Source: Actinomycetaceae bacterium (GTDB taxonomy: Bacteria; Actinomycetota; Actinomycetes; Actinomycetales; Actinomycetaceae). From it: a DNA stretch of 64,000 nucleotides. Below the pieces are notes generated by a model. The model was not told where the DNA came from. It saw only the letters and a list, made by a program, of their open reading frames with translations, and ran no database searches. Of the stretch, positions 35,595 to 44,082 are shown piece after piece (position 1 is the first letter of the stretch; the number at the start of each line of letters is the position of its first letter). The stretch lies in contig JAUNVQ010000003.1 in the NCBI GenBank assembly GCA_030540715.1, positions 1 through 64,000 on the forward strand. Reading direction: 5' to 3'. The position numbers and the translations under genes were made by a program.

Positions 35595-36593
35595 ATGACT
35601 ACTACACAGCGTGCAACCTCGTTGTATCCAGCAGCTTTAGCTGGAGCAAGGCCTGCGAAAGTATCGATTATTGGTGCTGGGGCGGTGGGGTCAACCTTAG
35701 CGTATGCAGCAGTTATTAAAGGAGTGGCGCGTGAAGTCGTCCTCTACGACATTAATCGTAGCCGTGTTGAGGCTGAAGCTCTTGATATAGCGCACGGTAT
35801 TCAGTTTACGCCGGTAGGAAATGTAGTTGGATCCGATGATGTTGAGGCAATGCGTGATTCCGATGTTGTTGTGATTACGGCGGGGCCCAAACAAGAGCCT
35901 GGTCAGTCACGTCTGGAGCTTGCTGGAGCATCGGCCAAATTGATGGAAAAAATGCTTCCCCGGGTGGTAGAAGTGGCTCCTGAAGCTATTTACATCATGG
36001 TGACCAATCCATGTGATGTGATGACTTATGTAGCTCTAAAGATTACAGGCCTTCCTCGAAATCAGCTTTTTGGCTCTGGAACTGTTTTGGATACCTCACG
36101 GCTGCGTTATCTTGTAGGTCAAGAAACAGGCATTGCTGTACAAAATATTCATGCCTATGTCACGGGAGAACATGGTGATTCCGAGATTCCACTGTGGTCT
36201 TGTTCAGAGATTGGTAATGTTCCATTGGCTCAGTGGGGCCAAACAGTTAACGGCGGTGTTTTCGATGGTGAAACTCGTAAACGAATTAAAACAGATGTTG
36301 TAAATTCCGCCTACGAGATTATTAACGGAAAAGGAGCCACCAATTATGCGGTGGGCCTGGCCGTCACTAATATTTTGGGAGCTGTTCTTCGTGACGAGTC
36401 CCGTGTGTTGACGATTTCAACTCTGCTTGATGACTGGCAGGGGCTTTCAGATGTGTGTCTTTCGGCTCCAACTGTTGTAGACCGTCAAGGAGCTGGGAAG
36501 ATTTTGTGTCCACCTATCACACTCAATGAACGTGACGGACTAACAGAATCTGCTAAACGCCTGCGTCAAGTTGCACGCGACCTTGGCTATTAA
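35595..36593 (+). CDS. ldh: L-lactate dehydrogenase
   Basis: 332 aa. It reduces pyruvate to L-lactate with NADH, supporting a fermentative lifestyle. The NAD-binding loop is IIGAGAVGSTLAYA, the adenine-binding Asp is in VVLYDINRSRVE, then TAGPKQEPGQSR (active-site loop with substrate Arg), VTNPCDVMTY, and the catalytic His in GEHGDSEIP. The substrate-specificity Gln sits in the KQEPGQSR loop, favouring lactate over malate. It has its own intergenic region, RBS AAGGAT, and two terminator hairpins downstream. It ends tail to tail with lexA. Confidence 0.96.
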   Translation: MTTTQRATSLYPAALAGARPAKVSIIGAGAVGSTLAYAAVIKGVAREVVLYDINRSRVEAEALDIAHGIQFTPVGNVVGSDDVEAMRDSDVVVITAGPKQEPGQSRLELAGASAKLMEKMLPRVVEVAPEAIYIMVTNPCDVMTYVALKITGLPRNQLFGSGTVLDTSRLRYLVGQETGIAVQNIHAYVTGEHGDSEIPLWSCSEIGNVPLAQWGQTVNGGVFDGETRKRIKTDVVNSAYEIINGKGATNYAVGLAVTNILGAVLRDESRVLTISTLLDDWQGLSDVCLSAPTVVDRQGAGKILCPPITLNERDGLTESAKRLRQVARDLGY

Positions 36594-36603
36594 AATCTTC
36601 ATA

Positions 36604-36690
36604 TGGCGCGCCTTCCGGTAGGGAAACCTTGAGGGGGCGCGTCATTTTGTCTTTCAAGAAGGCGCCCACTGGGGCGTGGCTTTTCTTTAT
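36604..36690 (+). terminator. Two successive terminator hairpins after ldh
   Basis: The first hairpin pairs 36604-36613 (TGGCGCGCCT) with 36635-36644 (GGGCGCGTCA), followed by TTTTGTCTTT. The second pairs 36662-36667 with 36672-36677 (GCGCCC/GGGCGT), followed by GGCTTTTCTTTATTCTT. They lie between convergent ldh and lexA. Confidence 0.75.
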
Positions 36691-36852
36691 TCTTGATGTC
36701 TCTGTACTTGATAATAGCCGTGACTAACGGTCATGGTACATACGGTAGTTGTGGTACGGCGTATGTACCACAATCTTGAGCCTGCTTTTTATTCTGCCGG
36801 GGGTAGAAGCGAACTATTGGCTCAGCGTTTCAGCGGAATCAGTGTGGCATCG

Positions 36853-37584
36853 TTATATTGTACGCAATACTGCAACGATTTTCCCAAGAATTTGCGCTTG
36901 ATCCCCCAAAATAGGTGAATAATGTGGGTTGTGGGGAAGCAGCCACATATGACCACCAGAATACGAGAGTGTTTTGACAGTGGCCTCATCGTCAAGTAGT
37001 GCAGCAACTATCTCACCTGGCTCAGCGGTTGGTTGGCGGCGTACAATCACATAGTCACCGTCACATATGGCTGCGTCAACCATCGAATCACCCTGTACAC
37101 GGAGCATAAAAACCTCGCCGCGTCCAGTTATTTGGTATGGAAGAATAAAAGTATCTTCCACATGCTGTTCAGCTAGTATTGGTGAACCTGCTGCAATATG
37201 GCCAACAAGGGGAACACATGTCACGTTTTGTTCTTGTCTATCGATATCAGTGCTGCCGGGTTGTGTAAAAGCTGAAAAATCGTTGTCTGGTTCTGAGCGG
37301 TCGCTGTCAGAAGATATTTGTGGAGCATCACCAAGACGGTTGCCGTCGCGGTCTTTAATGATTTCGATGGCACGCGGTTGGCCTGGACATCTGCGAATAA
37401 AACCCTTTTCTTCAAGGGCATCTAAATGGTGTTTAACTGATGAGGGAGAGGTCATACCTACCATGGTCGCCAGTTCGCGTACAGAGGGGGGGTAGCCCTT
37501 GTCTACGAGAGCGCTCGCTAATGCGTCGTAAATATCCTGTGTTCGGGGTCGCAACTGTGAGCTGACATTATGTGGCTTAGCCAT
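36853..37584 (-). CDS. lexA: SOS repressor LexA
   Basis: 243 aa. The N-terminal winged helix (LRPRTQDIYDAL, PPSVRELATMVGMTSPSSVKHHL) binds SOS boxes. The autocleavage bond is A132-G133 (HIAAGSP). The catalytic Ser167 is in GDSMVDA and Lys204 in ATVKTL. The linker between domains (about residues 80-118) is longer and more Asp/Ser-rich than in E. coli LexA, as in other actinobacteria. RecA, encoded at 22.7 kb, triggers its cleavage. A LexA-type box 69 nt upstream suggests autoregulation. Confidence 0.97.
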   Translation of the reverse strand: MAKPHNVSSQLRPRTQDIYDALASALVDKGYPPSVRELATMVGMTSPSSVKHHLDALEEKGFIRRCPGQPRAIEIIKDRDGNRLGDAPQISSDSDRSEPDNDFSAFTQPGSTDIDRQEQNVTCVPLVGHIAAGSPILAEQHVEDTFILPYQITGRGEVFMLRVQGDSMVDAAICDGDYVIVRRQPTAEPGEIVAALLDDEATVKTLSYSGGHMWLLPHNPHYSPILGDQAQILGKIVAVLRTI

Positions 37585-37652
37585 GGTATCTCCCGCTGTA
37601 GTCTGTTCGAGCAGTTGTTTTATTTAAGAATAGAGGGAAAGGAAAAAAAATT

Positions 37653-37746
37653 CAAACATTTGTTCGAGAATTTCCTCTTCATCTCTTGACAAGATAAAAA
37701 AAATTTGACAAACTATCGTACAGACGTTCGACAGAACATATGTTCG
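37653..37746. promoter_or_regulatory. Three LexA-type boxes between lexA and the LysM gene
   Basis: CAAACATTTGTTCG (37653-37666, one mismatch to CGAAC-N4-GTTCG) is on the lexA side. CGTACAGACGTTCG (37717-37730, one mismatch) and AGAACATATGTTCG (37733-37746, one mismatch at the outer base) sit nearly side by side on the LysM side. Two plus-strand TTGACA hexamers (37686 and 37705) lie just before the paired boxes, but no good -10 could be assigned. Confidence 0.8.
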
Positions 37747-37823
37747 ATCAAAAATAGGCGTTGAAGAAAGACAACGCAAACGTCGAAGAAAGAAGAAGCG
37801 TTCGATCGTGAGGGAGACGACTG

Positions 37824-38432
37824 ATGAGTGCACTCACTGTGGTGCAAAGTGTTGAAACACCACATGCACACACTAATGGGACAAAAGTGGAGTTTTGCTC
37901 TGGAGTCAATCGCCATATAGTAACTGACAACGTTCGATCGCCAAAACGACGTGTAGCGCATCTACGAATTGTAGATGCTTCTTATGTGGAAGCATTGGCA
38001 GCGCGCAAAGACACGGTCGAGCCTTCTTCTTTCTTTGTGAAACTTTCGCCTTCCTCTACACGTCCGAAGCGGCGTCCTGTCTTTCCAAAGAGTCGTGAAC
38101 AACACCACAATAGTAAGAGGATTGACCAGTATTCTATTATGAATGTGCGTTGTCTCACACTGCTTATTGGATGGTTATTTGCCTTTGTTCTTTCTATTGT
38201 CGTAGGGCTTGGGATTGGAACGCTTGCTATGCCAAGCTTTACGGGAGCGACGGAAACATATGTAGTTCAACCAGGCGATACATTATGGGAGCTTTCTCAA
38301 GGCGTAGGTAGTGACACTGATATTGAACAGACAGTTGCGCAGATTTCTTCAATGAATCAGCTTGATAATACTGCGTTAACGCCAGGACAAACAATAGAGT
38401 TGCCGGTACATCCTGCACGCTTGCAAAAGTAG
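37824..38432 (+). CDS. SOS-controlled LysM membrane protein, DivS/ChiZ (YneA)-like division inhibitor
   Basis: 202 aa. A polar, basic N-terminus (1-110) is followed by one transmembrane helix (about 111-136) and a single LysM domain (about 146-194, YVVQPGDTLWELS ... LTPGQTIELPV). The LysM domain would bind peptidoglycan outside the membrane. Divergent from lexA and followed by nrdR, the position matches M. tuberculosis Rv2719c (ChiZ) and C. glutamicum divS, SOS-induced genes that delay division. Sequence outside the LysM and helix is not conserved in such proteins, so the role rests on position, topology and the LexA boxes. RBS GAGGGAG before the ATG. Confidence 0.85.
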   Translation: MSALTVVQSVETPHAHTNGTKVEFCSGVNRHIVTDNVRSPKRRVAHLRIVDASYVEALAARKDTVEPSSFFVKLSPSSTRPKRRPVFPKSREQHHNSKRIDQYSIMNVRCLTLLIGWLFAFVLSIVVGLGIGTLAMPSFTGATETYVVQPGDTLWELSQGVGSDTDIEQTVAQISSMNQLDNTALTPGQTIELPVHPARLQK

Positions 38433-38553
38433 AGTGATCTTTCTTTTGTGGAGACATGATTGATAACTTTACTTTTTTTACAGAAGAAAACTTGCGTTCA
38501 TGGGTTCAAAGACGTACCTTTCAAGGAGTAGGAATTCTTGTGAAAGGATATGC

Positions 38554-39030
38554 GTGCGCTGCCCATTTTGTCATGAAACCGATTCCCGAGTCGTTGATTC
38601 GCGTACTGCGGAAGACGGAAACGCAATTCGTCGTCGGCGCCAGTGCCCTCACTGTGAACGGCGTTTTTCAACAATCGAAACAACTTCACTGTCGGTGATT
38701 AAACGAAGTGGTGTTGTTGAGCCGTTTTCGCGGCAAAAAGTAATGAATGGTGTGTCAAAGGCCTGCCAGGGACGCCCGGTCACAGAAGATGATTTGGCAT
38801 TATTAGCTCAAGAAGTCGAAGAAAATCTTCGAGATACAGGTAAAGCGCAGGTCGATACCCAAACAGTAGGGCGTACGATTCTGCAGCCACTCAAACGCCT
38901 TGATGTTGTTGCTTATCTACGTTTCGCTTCCGTATATAACGCATTTGAAAATCTACAGGATTTTGAAGATGCATTAGTTGAGCTTCGTCAACAAAAAGCT
39001 GAGGAAAAATCAAAACATTTTCACAACTAA
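38554..39030 (+). CDS. nrdR: Transcriptional repressor NrdR
   Basis: 158 aa from the GTG at 38554, with AAAGGA 5-6 nt upstream. The first residues then become VRCPFCHE, as in all NrdRs; a longer frame from 38500 would add a tail foreign to the family. The zinc ribbon has CPFC and CPHCERRF. The ATP-cone follows (VIKRSGVVEPFSRQKVMNGV, QTVGRTILQPLKRLDVVAYLRFASVY). It senses ATP/dATP and represses ribonucleotide reductase genes. The neighbouring lexA and LysM genes match the usual actinobacterial order. Confidence 0.95.
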   Translation: MRCPFCHETDSRVVDSRTAEDGNAIRRRRQCPHCERRFSTIETTSLSVIKRSGVVEPFSRQKVMNGVSKACQGRPVTEDDLALLAQEVEENLRDTGKAQVDTQTVGRTILQPLKRLDVVAYLRFASVYNAFENLQDFEDALVELRQQKAEEKSKHFHN

Positions 39031-39055
39031 GGTGACGGTATTTATACGATAAAAA

Positions 39056-39082
39056 CTGTGGCACTTTTAAAAAGTGCCACAG
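39056..39082 (-). terminator. Strong hairpin between convergent nrdR and serA
   Basis: CTGTGGCACTTTT and AAAAGTGCCACAG form a perfect palindrome of 13-base arms around one base (at least 11 bp paired with a real loop). On the minus strand it is followed by TTTTTATC, so it terminates serA; on the plus strand the U-tract is missing. Confidence 0.85.
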
Positions 39083-39098
39083 CTGTACCCTATAAGCT

Positions 39099-40313
39099 CT
39101 AGGCGTGCGGTGTTGTAAGAACCCGTGTGTTAATTGTTTCTTCCATATCGCGGATAGCTGTAACTGCCTCGACGGGAAGCTCTGACGAAATATCTGTCAG
39201 TACATAACCGATAGACCCTTCGGTACCTAAAATCTGTCCCGTAATATTGACTCCCTGTTCAGCGAAAGTCTGGTTAACCAGAGCCAAAACACCAGGATTG
39301 TTGCGGTGAATTAATGCCACCCGGTATCGGGCAACATCGGATGTAGGTAAAGTAAGATTTGGGATGTTCACCGACATGTCGGTTGAACCGCTCAACACAT
39401 AATCAACCAGTTTGCCTGAAACAAACTTACCGATGTCATATTGAGCTTCAAGAGTCGAACCACCAATATGAGGGGTCAAAATGGTGTTATCAAATCCGAG
39501 TAATGGTGATTCAAAAGGATCACCATTCTTCTTAGGTTCCTCTGGGAACACATCAACAGCTGCACCTGCTATATGGCCTGATTCAAGATTCTTTGCCAAC
39601 GCGTCAATGTCGACAACAAAACCGCGGGCCAAGTTAATAAATAGGGCGCCGGGTTTCATCTGAGCAAACTGTTGTTCACCGAACATGTTGATATTTGATT
39701 GACGTCCATCAACGTGTAAACTCACCACATCAGCCTGTTGAAGCACCTCTTCTTGTGTTTTACAGGCTATAGCATTACCCATTGCTAAGCGTTCAGCGCG
39801 GTCATAAAAAATTACTTTCATTCCCAATGCTTCAGCAAGAACCGATAACTGTGTGCCAATATTTCCGTAACCAATAATGCCCAAGGTTTTTCCGCGAACC
39901 TCATGTGAACCGGTTGCTGTTTTTTGCCATTGTCCACGTTGTAATGCCGAATTCTTGGGAGGGATGCGACGAGTGAGCGCAATAATGTCAGAAATAACCA
40001 GTTCAACAACGGAACGTGTATTAGAGTAAGGGGCATTAAAAATGGCAACACCATTTTCGGTGGCAACAGGAATATCAATTTGATTGGTACCAATACAGTA
40101 GGCACCAATAGCGGAAAGACGTGGACAACTTTCCAGGACTCTGCGTGTGAGCGATGTCTTCGAGCGGATACCAACCATATCGGCATCGCGTAGAATTTCG
40201 ATAAGCTGGTCTTCATCAACTGAGCCATTAATACGGGTAACGTTGATATTGGCATCAACAAAATGATTATCGGCCACTTCGTGTGGGTCTTCAAAAAGTA
40301 CAACCTGAGTCAT
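39099..40313 (-). CDS. serA: D-3-phosphoglycerate dehydrogenase
   Basis: 404 aa from the ATG at 40313; a TTG at 40349 would add 12 unlike residues. First step of serine synthesis. It is the short, E. coli-like type, with a substrate/NAD core and one C-terminal ACT domain, instead of the longer mycobacterial form. NAD motif is GIIGYGNIGTQL. Active-site residues are in NLARGFVVD (Arg), DVFPEEP (Glu) and LTPHIGGST (His). ACT domain about 330-404 (ALIHRNNPGVLALVNQTFAEQGVN), which in E. coli binds serine for feedback inhibition. It lies 49 nt after helD on the same strand. Confidence 0.95.
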   Translation of the reverse strand: MTQVVLFEDPHEVADNHFVDANINVTRINGSVDEDQLIEILRDADMVGIRSKTSLTRRVLESCPRLSAIGAYCIGTNQIDIPVATENGVAIFNAPYSNTRSVVELVISDIIALTRRIPPKNSALQRGQWQKTATGSHEVRGKTLGIIGYGNIGTQLSVLAEALGMKVIFYDRAERLAMGNAIACKTQEEVLQQADVVSLHVDGRQSNINMFGEQQFAQMKPGALFINLARGFVVDIDALAKNLESGHIAGAAVDVFPEEPKKNGDPFESPLLGFDNTILTPHIGGSTLEAQYDIGKFVSGKLVDYVLSGSTDMSVNIPNLTLPTSDVARYRVALIHRNNPGVLALVNQTFAEQGVNITGQILGTEGSIGYVLTDISSELPVEAVTAIRDMEETINTRVLTTPHA

Positions 40314-40362
40314 ACGTTCCACCGTAGCGCGCAAGCCTTCCCTATTCAACTAGCGAAGGGTT

Positions 40363-42600
40363 TTAGAGATCTCCATCTCTTGCCTTACCACGGTCAACTG
40401 GAAAACCATCAGGTAATTTATCAGAGTAAATGACATGAAGATGCTGCGTAGGGCGCGTCATTGCGACAAAAATATCACCAGGTCCCTGCTGAACAATAGC
40501 GTATGGTTCAATGAGACACACTACATCGTATTCAAGACCTTTGGCTTCTTGAGCTCGCATAACACTGAGACGCTGCGTAGCCAGATCCTCACTATATGAC
40601 GAGGCGCGTGCCAAGGTGTCAAGAACGTCTCGCATATTATCAGGGGAAATGATCGCTAAAGAGCGTCCTGAATCACGCCATTGCTTCCACAGACTACAAC
40701 ATGCTTGCCACCACATCTGTGGTGATGCCTGGACGTGTTCGTAGGTCAAACAGTTCTCGATTTCTCGAACAGCCTTAACAGGGTAGGCAAGTGGGCGACC
40801 AGATCTTCGCACAATCTCCTCGGCAGCGGTCATAATCTGGGCGGGAGTGCGGTAGCACACATTAAGTACTGCAGTTTGCTCAAGAGCACGCGAGGCTGGC
40901 CCTAAAATATCTTTCCAGGATTGTTTGTAGCTATCAGATTGCTGCGCTAAATCTCCCACAATAGTCATCGAGCGCGAGGGGCAGCGTCGCAATAGACAGT
41001 TCCATGCCATTGGGTGAAGCTCTTGAGCCTCATCAACAACAATATGACCGTATGTCCATGCTTCATCACGTTGAGCCAAATACGCCGCGCCACGTGTAGG
41101 GGTATGAGCGTGCGCTCGTTCAACAAGTGTATGGGCGTCAACAACGCCTTGACCTAAGTCTTGTCCGCTTAGTGCCTGTTTGGCAAGGGTGAGTTCATGT
41201 CTATACCGCTGGCTATCGCTGGTGTTGATAACCCGATCAGGTGTGCGCCCTACCAGAGAGCGCAACTCGTCAATAAGAGGAATATCCTCGATCGTGATAG
41301 GTGAGCCTTTCGGCCGTTGTAAAGCTAGGCATTCGTCAATAGTTAATTCGGGTGCTAGGCTGTGCAGGTAATGCGGATAGGCATAAAGTCGTTCCAACAC
41401 CGCAATCGAATCTGCGGGGAGCCACAGTTTATTGATAGCAACACGCACATCCCTATGTTGGCGGATTTCCTGGTAAATCCATTCTCTATCACTACCATCA
41501 CGCATCTGTGTGTCTTTGGATTGCTGGAGGTACTGCTCGCATAGATCGTCTAAAAGCGATAGAACAAAAGCTACACGTTGCTTATTGTGGGTACGTCCCG
41601 ACACGTAGGCTCTCTGTTGAGCACTACGCACGCTATCAGGTGTGATGAATAATGTATAGCCTCCAACTTCCAACTCAATAGGCTCTGTGGGAATACGCCG
41701 AAATGATGACACAACTCGGTGAAGGATTGATGTCCATTGAATGCGTCCCTTGATTTTACCAACATCGGGGGGATCGTTTTTTGTGGTAGTAATATCATTG
41801 AGCAGGTTTCCTATTGTTAGTGACACTACACCAGTTTCACCCAGCGAGGGAAGAACCTTGTCTATATAGCGTAAAAATACAGGTGAAGGACCAACAATTA
41901 GAAGGCCAGAATGAGCTAATCTGTTGTGGTTTTGATACAAAAGATAGGCCGCACGATGTAGCGCCACTGCAGTTTTTCCAGTTCCAGGCCCACCTTGTAC
42001 AACAAGAATTTGTGAACAGTCAGAACGAATGATCTGGTCCTGTTCTTTTTGGATAGTGGCAACAATGTCGCTCATCTGAGCGCTACGAGACTCATTTAAT
42101 GCTTGTAAAAGAGCTCCTTCACCTTGAAGAACCGTTCCTGTTTTAGCAGCGGCTTCCATATCAAAAACATCGTCTTCAATCGAGATAACCCGGCGTTGAT
42201 GTACCCCAAGGTGACGTCGACGAATCACGCCACATGGATGCGCAGGGGTTGCCTGATAAAATGGTGTAGCAGCTGGGGCCCGCCAATCGATGAGGGCGCG
42301 TTCGCCCTTATCATCAGATAAACCAACACGTCCAATATAGGATGGCGGGGCATCGGCAGAATCTAAACGTCCAAAAACCAAGCGGTCTTCTACCTGCTCC
42401 AGACGTGCAGCCTGATCCCCGTAGTGCGCCGACATTGCATCGCGTTCAGATCTATTTTGAGGCGTCCCCTCGGAGCCTTGAGCTTCATATGAGCGTTGAA
42501 TGCTTCGATACTTTTCGCGGGTTGTGTCAAGCAGGTGATAAATGGTGTCAATATTTTTTTGTTCGCGTTCACATTCACGGGTGCGTTGTGGGTCGGGCAT
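40363..42600 (-). CDS. UvrD/Rep-like helicase of the HelD/HelR family
   Basis: 745 aa. An N-terminal coiled-coil-like region (1-85, Arg/Glu-rich) precedes YIGRVGLSDDKGERALIDWRAP, a block typical of HelD. Walker A is GGPGTGKTA (about 203-211). The DEAQ box is IVVDEAQELHPMAW, followed by the IVGDLAQQSDSYKQSW block and C-terminal motifs VMRAQEAKGLEYDVV and FVAMTRPTQHLHV. Known actinobacterial HelD/HelR proteins bind RNA polymerase, push out stuck nucleic acid and can protect against rifampicin. I see no rifamycin-associated element upstream. It is divergent from the PAC2 gene. Which RNAP-related task it does here is inference. Confidence 0.88.
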   Translation of the reverse strand: MPDPQRTRECEREQKNIDTIYHLLDTTREKYRSIQRSYEAQGSEGTPQNRSERDAMSAHYGDQAARLEQVEDRLVFGRLDSADAPPSYIGRVGLSDDKGERALIDWRAPAATPFYQATPAHPCGVIRRRHLGVHQRRVISIEDDVFDMEAAAKTGTVLQGEGALLQALNESRSAQMSDIVATIQKEQDQIIRSDCSQILVVQGGPGTGKTAVALHRAAYLLYQNHNRLAHSGLLIVGPSPVFLRYIDKVLPSLGETGVVSLTIGNLLNDITTTKNDPPDVGKIKGRIQWTSILHRVVSSFRRIPTEPIELEVGGYTLFITPDSVRSAQQRAYVSGRTHNKQRVAFVLSLLDDLCEQYLQQSKDTQMRDGSDREWIYQEIRQHRDVRVAINKLWLPADSIAVLERLYAYPHYLHSLAPELTIDECLALQRPKGSPITIEDIPLIDELRSLVGRTPDRVINTSDSQRYRHELTLAKQALSGQDLGQGVVDAHTLVERAHAHTPTRGAAYLAQRDEAWTYGHIVVDEAQELHPMAWNCLLRRCPSRSMTIVGDLAQQSDSYKQSWKDILGPASRALEQTAVLNVCYRTPAQIMTAAEEIVRRSGRPLAYPVKAVREIENCLTYEHVQASPQMWWQACCSLWKQWRDSGRSLAIISPDNMRDVLDTLARASSYSEDLATQRLSVMRAQEAKGLEYDVVCLIEPYAIVQQGPGDIFVAMTRPTQHLHVIYSDKLPDGFPVDRGKARDGDL

Positions 42601-42843
42601 TCACTCATCCTAGCTACACAAGAAAATAATTAAAGAACAATTGTACGCTTCCTTCGAATCTCAAGAGTGCAGTTTAGGTACAAATGTTTAATCGCCTTGT
42701 TCACCCATAGGAAAACTGGAATACGAAGGGAGAGGTTGGTGTTGCTACCAATAGGGAACACTTTTCGCTATTGTAGAAGTTCACACCGACACGCGATAGG
42801 CTTACAGTAAGGAACTAGTCGACGTATGTGTAAGGAGGGAACA

Positions 42844-44052
42844 TTGGCTGACACAACAGACACGGTTTTTACGTGGGGTGATGCACCAGCGACAAAAGCA
42901 TCCGTGCTGGTTCACCAGCTATATGGTGCATTAGATGCTGGGGATGCGGGTCATTTGGCAGTCAGTCAGATTCTTACCTCACTATCTTCACAAAGAGTTG
43001 CAACTTTTGATACAGGGCATTTTGTTGACTACCGTTCGCGACGTCCAGCCATTGCAGTGGAAGATTGGCAGTTGACTGAGCTAACAGTTCCCGAGATAGC
43101 GATAGATCTGGTCACAGACTATTCCGGTAAGAAACTTTTAGTGCTTCATGGCCCCGAACCTGACTATCGGTGGGATGATTTTTCACATGCTGTTATCGAA
43201 ATTGCACAACGCTATCAGGTTGACACTGCAGTTGGTTTGATGGGAATGCCTGCAGGTATTCCCCACACTCGTTCAACTTATGTCCACCAAACAGCAACAG
43301 ATGCTATGGATGTACCGCCTCAGCCGCGTCAGCCAGCTCAAGTGCGCATGAGTGCTTCTATGGGGATGTATGTGCAGCACTGGTGTGGACAAGCAGGCAT
43401 GCATTCACTTGGCCTTGTGGCGGGGGTACCCTATTATCTGGCCGATACTGAGTTTTTTCAGGGAGGGGCTGCGCTTATCGATCAGCTTGCCGCAATAACA
43501 AACCTTCAGTTGCCTGTCGGGGATTTAGAGGCCGCAGCAACCCAGATGCGCAACATTATTGATAAACAGATTAGTTCCTCTGAAGAAGTTGCTGGAATTG
43601 TTCATATGATTGAGGAACGCTACGACTCTACCTTGGCCCAGACAGCACCGGAATCGGGAATAGTGCCACATACAACGACGCCAGCGATTATTCCGTCAGG
43701 TGATGATATTGCCTCAAAGTTCCAAGAGTTCTTTCATCGAGAAGCTGCCGCCAACCCATACGAAGCACCTTCACATTCGCTGTTTTCTGCACAGGTTGAT
43801 TCATTGTCACCTCGCCAACGAAAAGAGCGCGCGCAGGCGGCCTCTTTCATTCCACAAGAAAAATCCAGCACTGATGGTCAAAGTAGCCGAAACGGTGAGG
43901 TAATTACGGAAGCCACACAGCAAGGATACTTACAGGACAAACATGGCGCGCGCCATTTTGTGCCACGTAAACAACGCCGACGCAAGTTTCGTTCGCGCAA
44001 GCAGACTCGTCAGGCAAAAAATGAGCCCAAGAAGGACAAAGACGATCGATAG
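42844..44052 (+). CDS. PAC2 family protein
   Basis: 402 aa from the TTG at 42844, chosen because AGGAGG (42833-42838) is 5 nt upstream; an in-frame ATG at 42826 lacks such a site. PAC2 features: FDTGHFVDYRSRRPAI, LLVLHGPEPDYRW, VGLMGMPAGIPHTR, and GLVAGVPYYL. The family is named for a eukaryotic proteasome-assembly chaperone, but actinobacterial members (Rv2125-like) have no proven role. After about residue 300 there is a polar linker and a very basic tail (KQRRRKFRSRKQTRQAK), possibly nucleic-acid or membrane binding. dinB follows 30 nt later. Confidence 0.88.
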   Translation: MADTTDTVFTWGDAPATKASVLVHQLYGALDAGDAGHLAVSQILTSLSSQRVATFDTGHFVDYRSRRPAIAVEDWQLTELTVPEIAIDLVTDYSGKKLLVLHGPEPDYRWDDFSHAVIEIAQRYQVDTAVGLMGMPAGIPHTRSTYVHQTATDAMDVPPQPRQPAQVRMSASMGMYVQHWCGQAGMHSLGLVAGVPYYLADTEFFQGGAALIDQLAAITNLQLPVGDLEAAATQMRNIIDKQISSSEEVAGIVHMIEERYDSTLAQTAPESGIVPHTTTPAIIPSGDDIASKFQEFFHREAAANPYEAPSHSLFSAQVDSLSPRQRKERAQAASFIPQEKSSTDGQSSRNGEVITEATQQGYLQDKHGARHFVPRKQRRRKFRSRKQTRQAKNEPKKDKDDR

Positions 44053-44082
44053 AGATCTATCAGTGAAGAACAGCGAAGGAAA

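Noticed and set aside
36733-36918. 61-codon plus-strand frame between ldh and lexA
   Set aside because: It runs into the lexA coding region and has no ribosome site or recognisable motif.
42634-42647. LexA-like sequence GAACAATTGTAC before helD
   Set aside because: Two mismatches to the SOS consensus, including a core base, so too weak to call.
42601-42843. Rifamycin-associated element expected upstream of helR genes
   Set aside because: I searched by eye for the GGGGCTTGC-type palindrome and found none in the divergent region.
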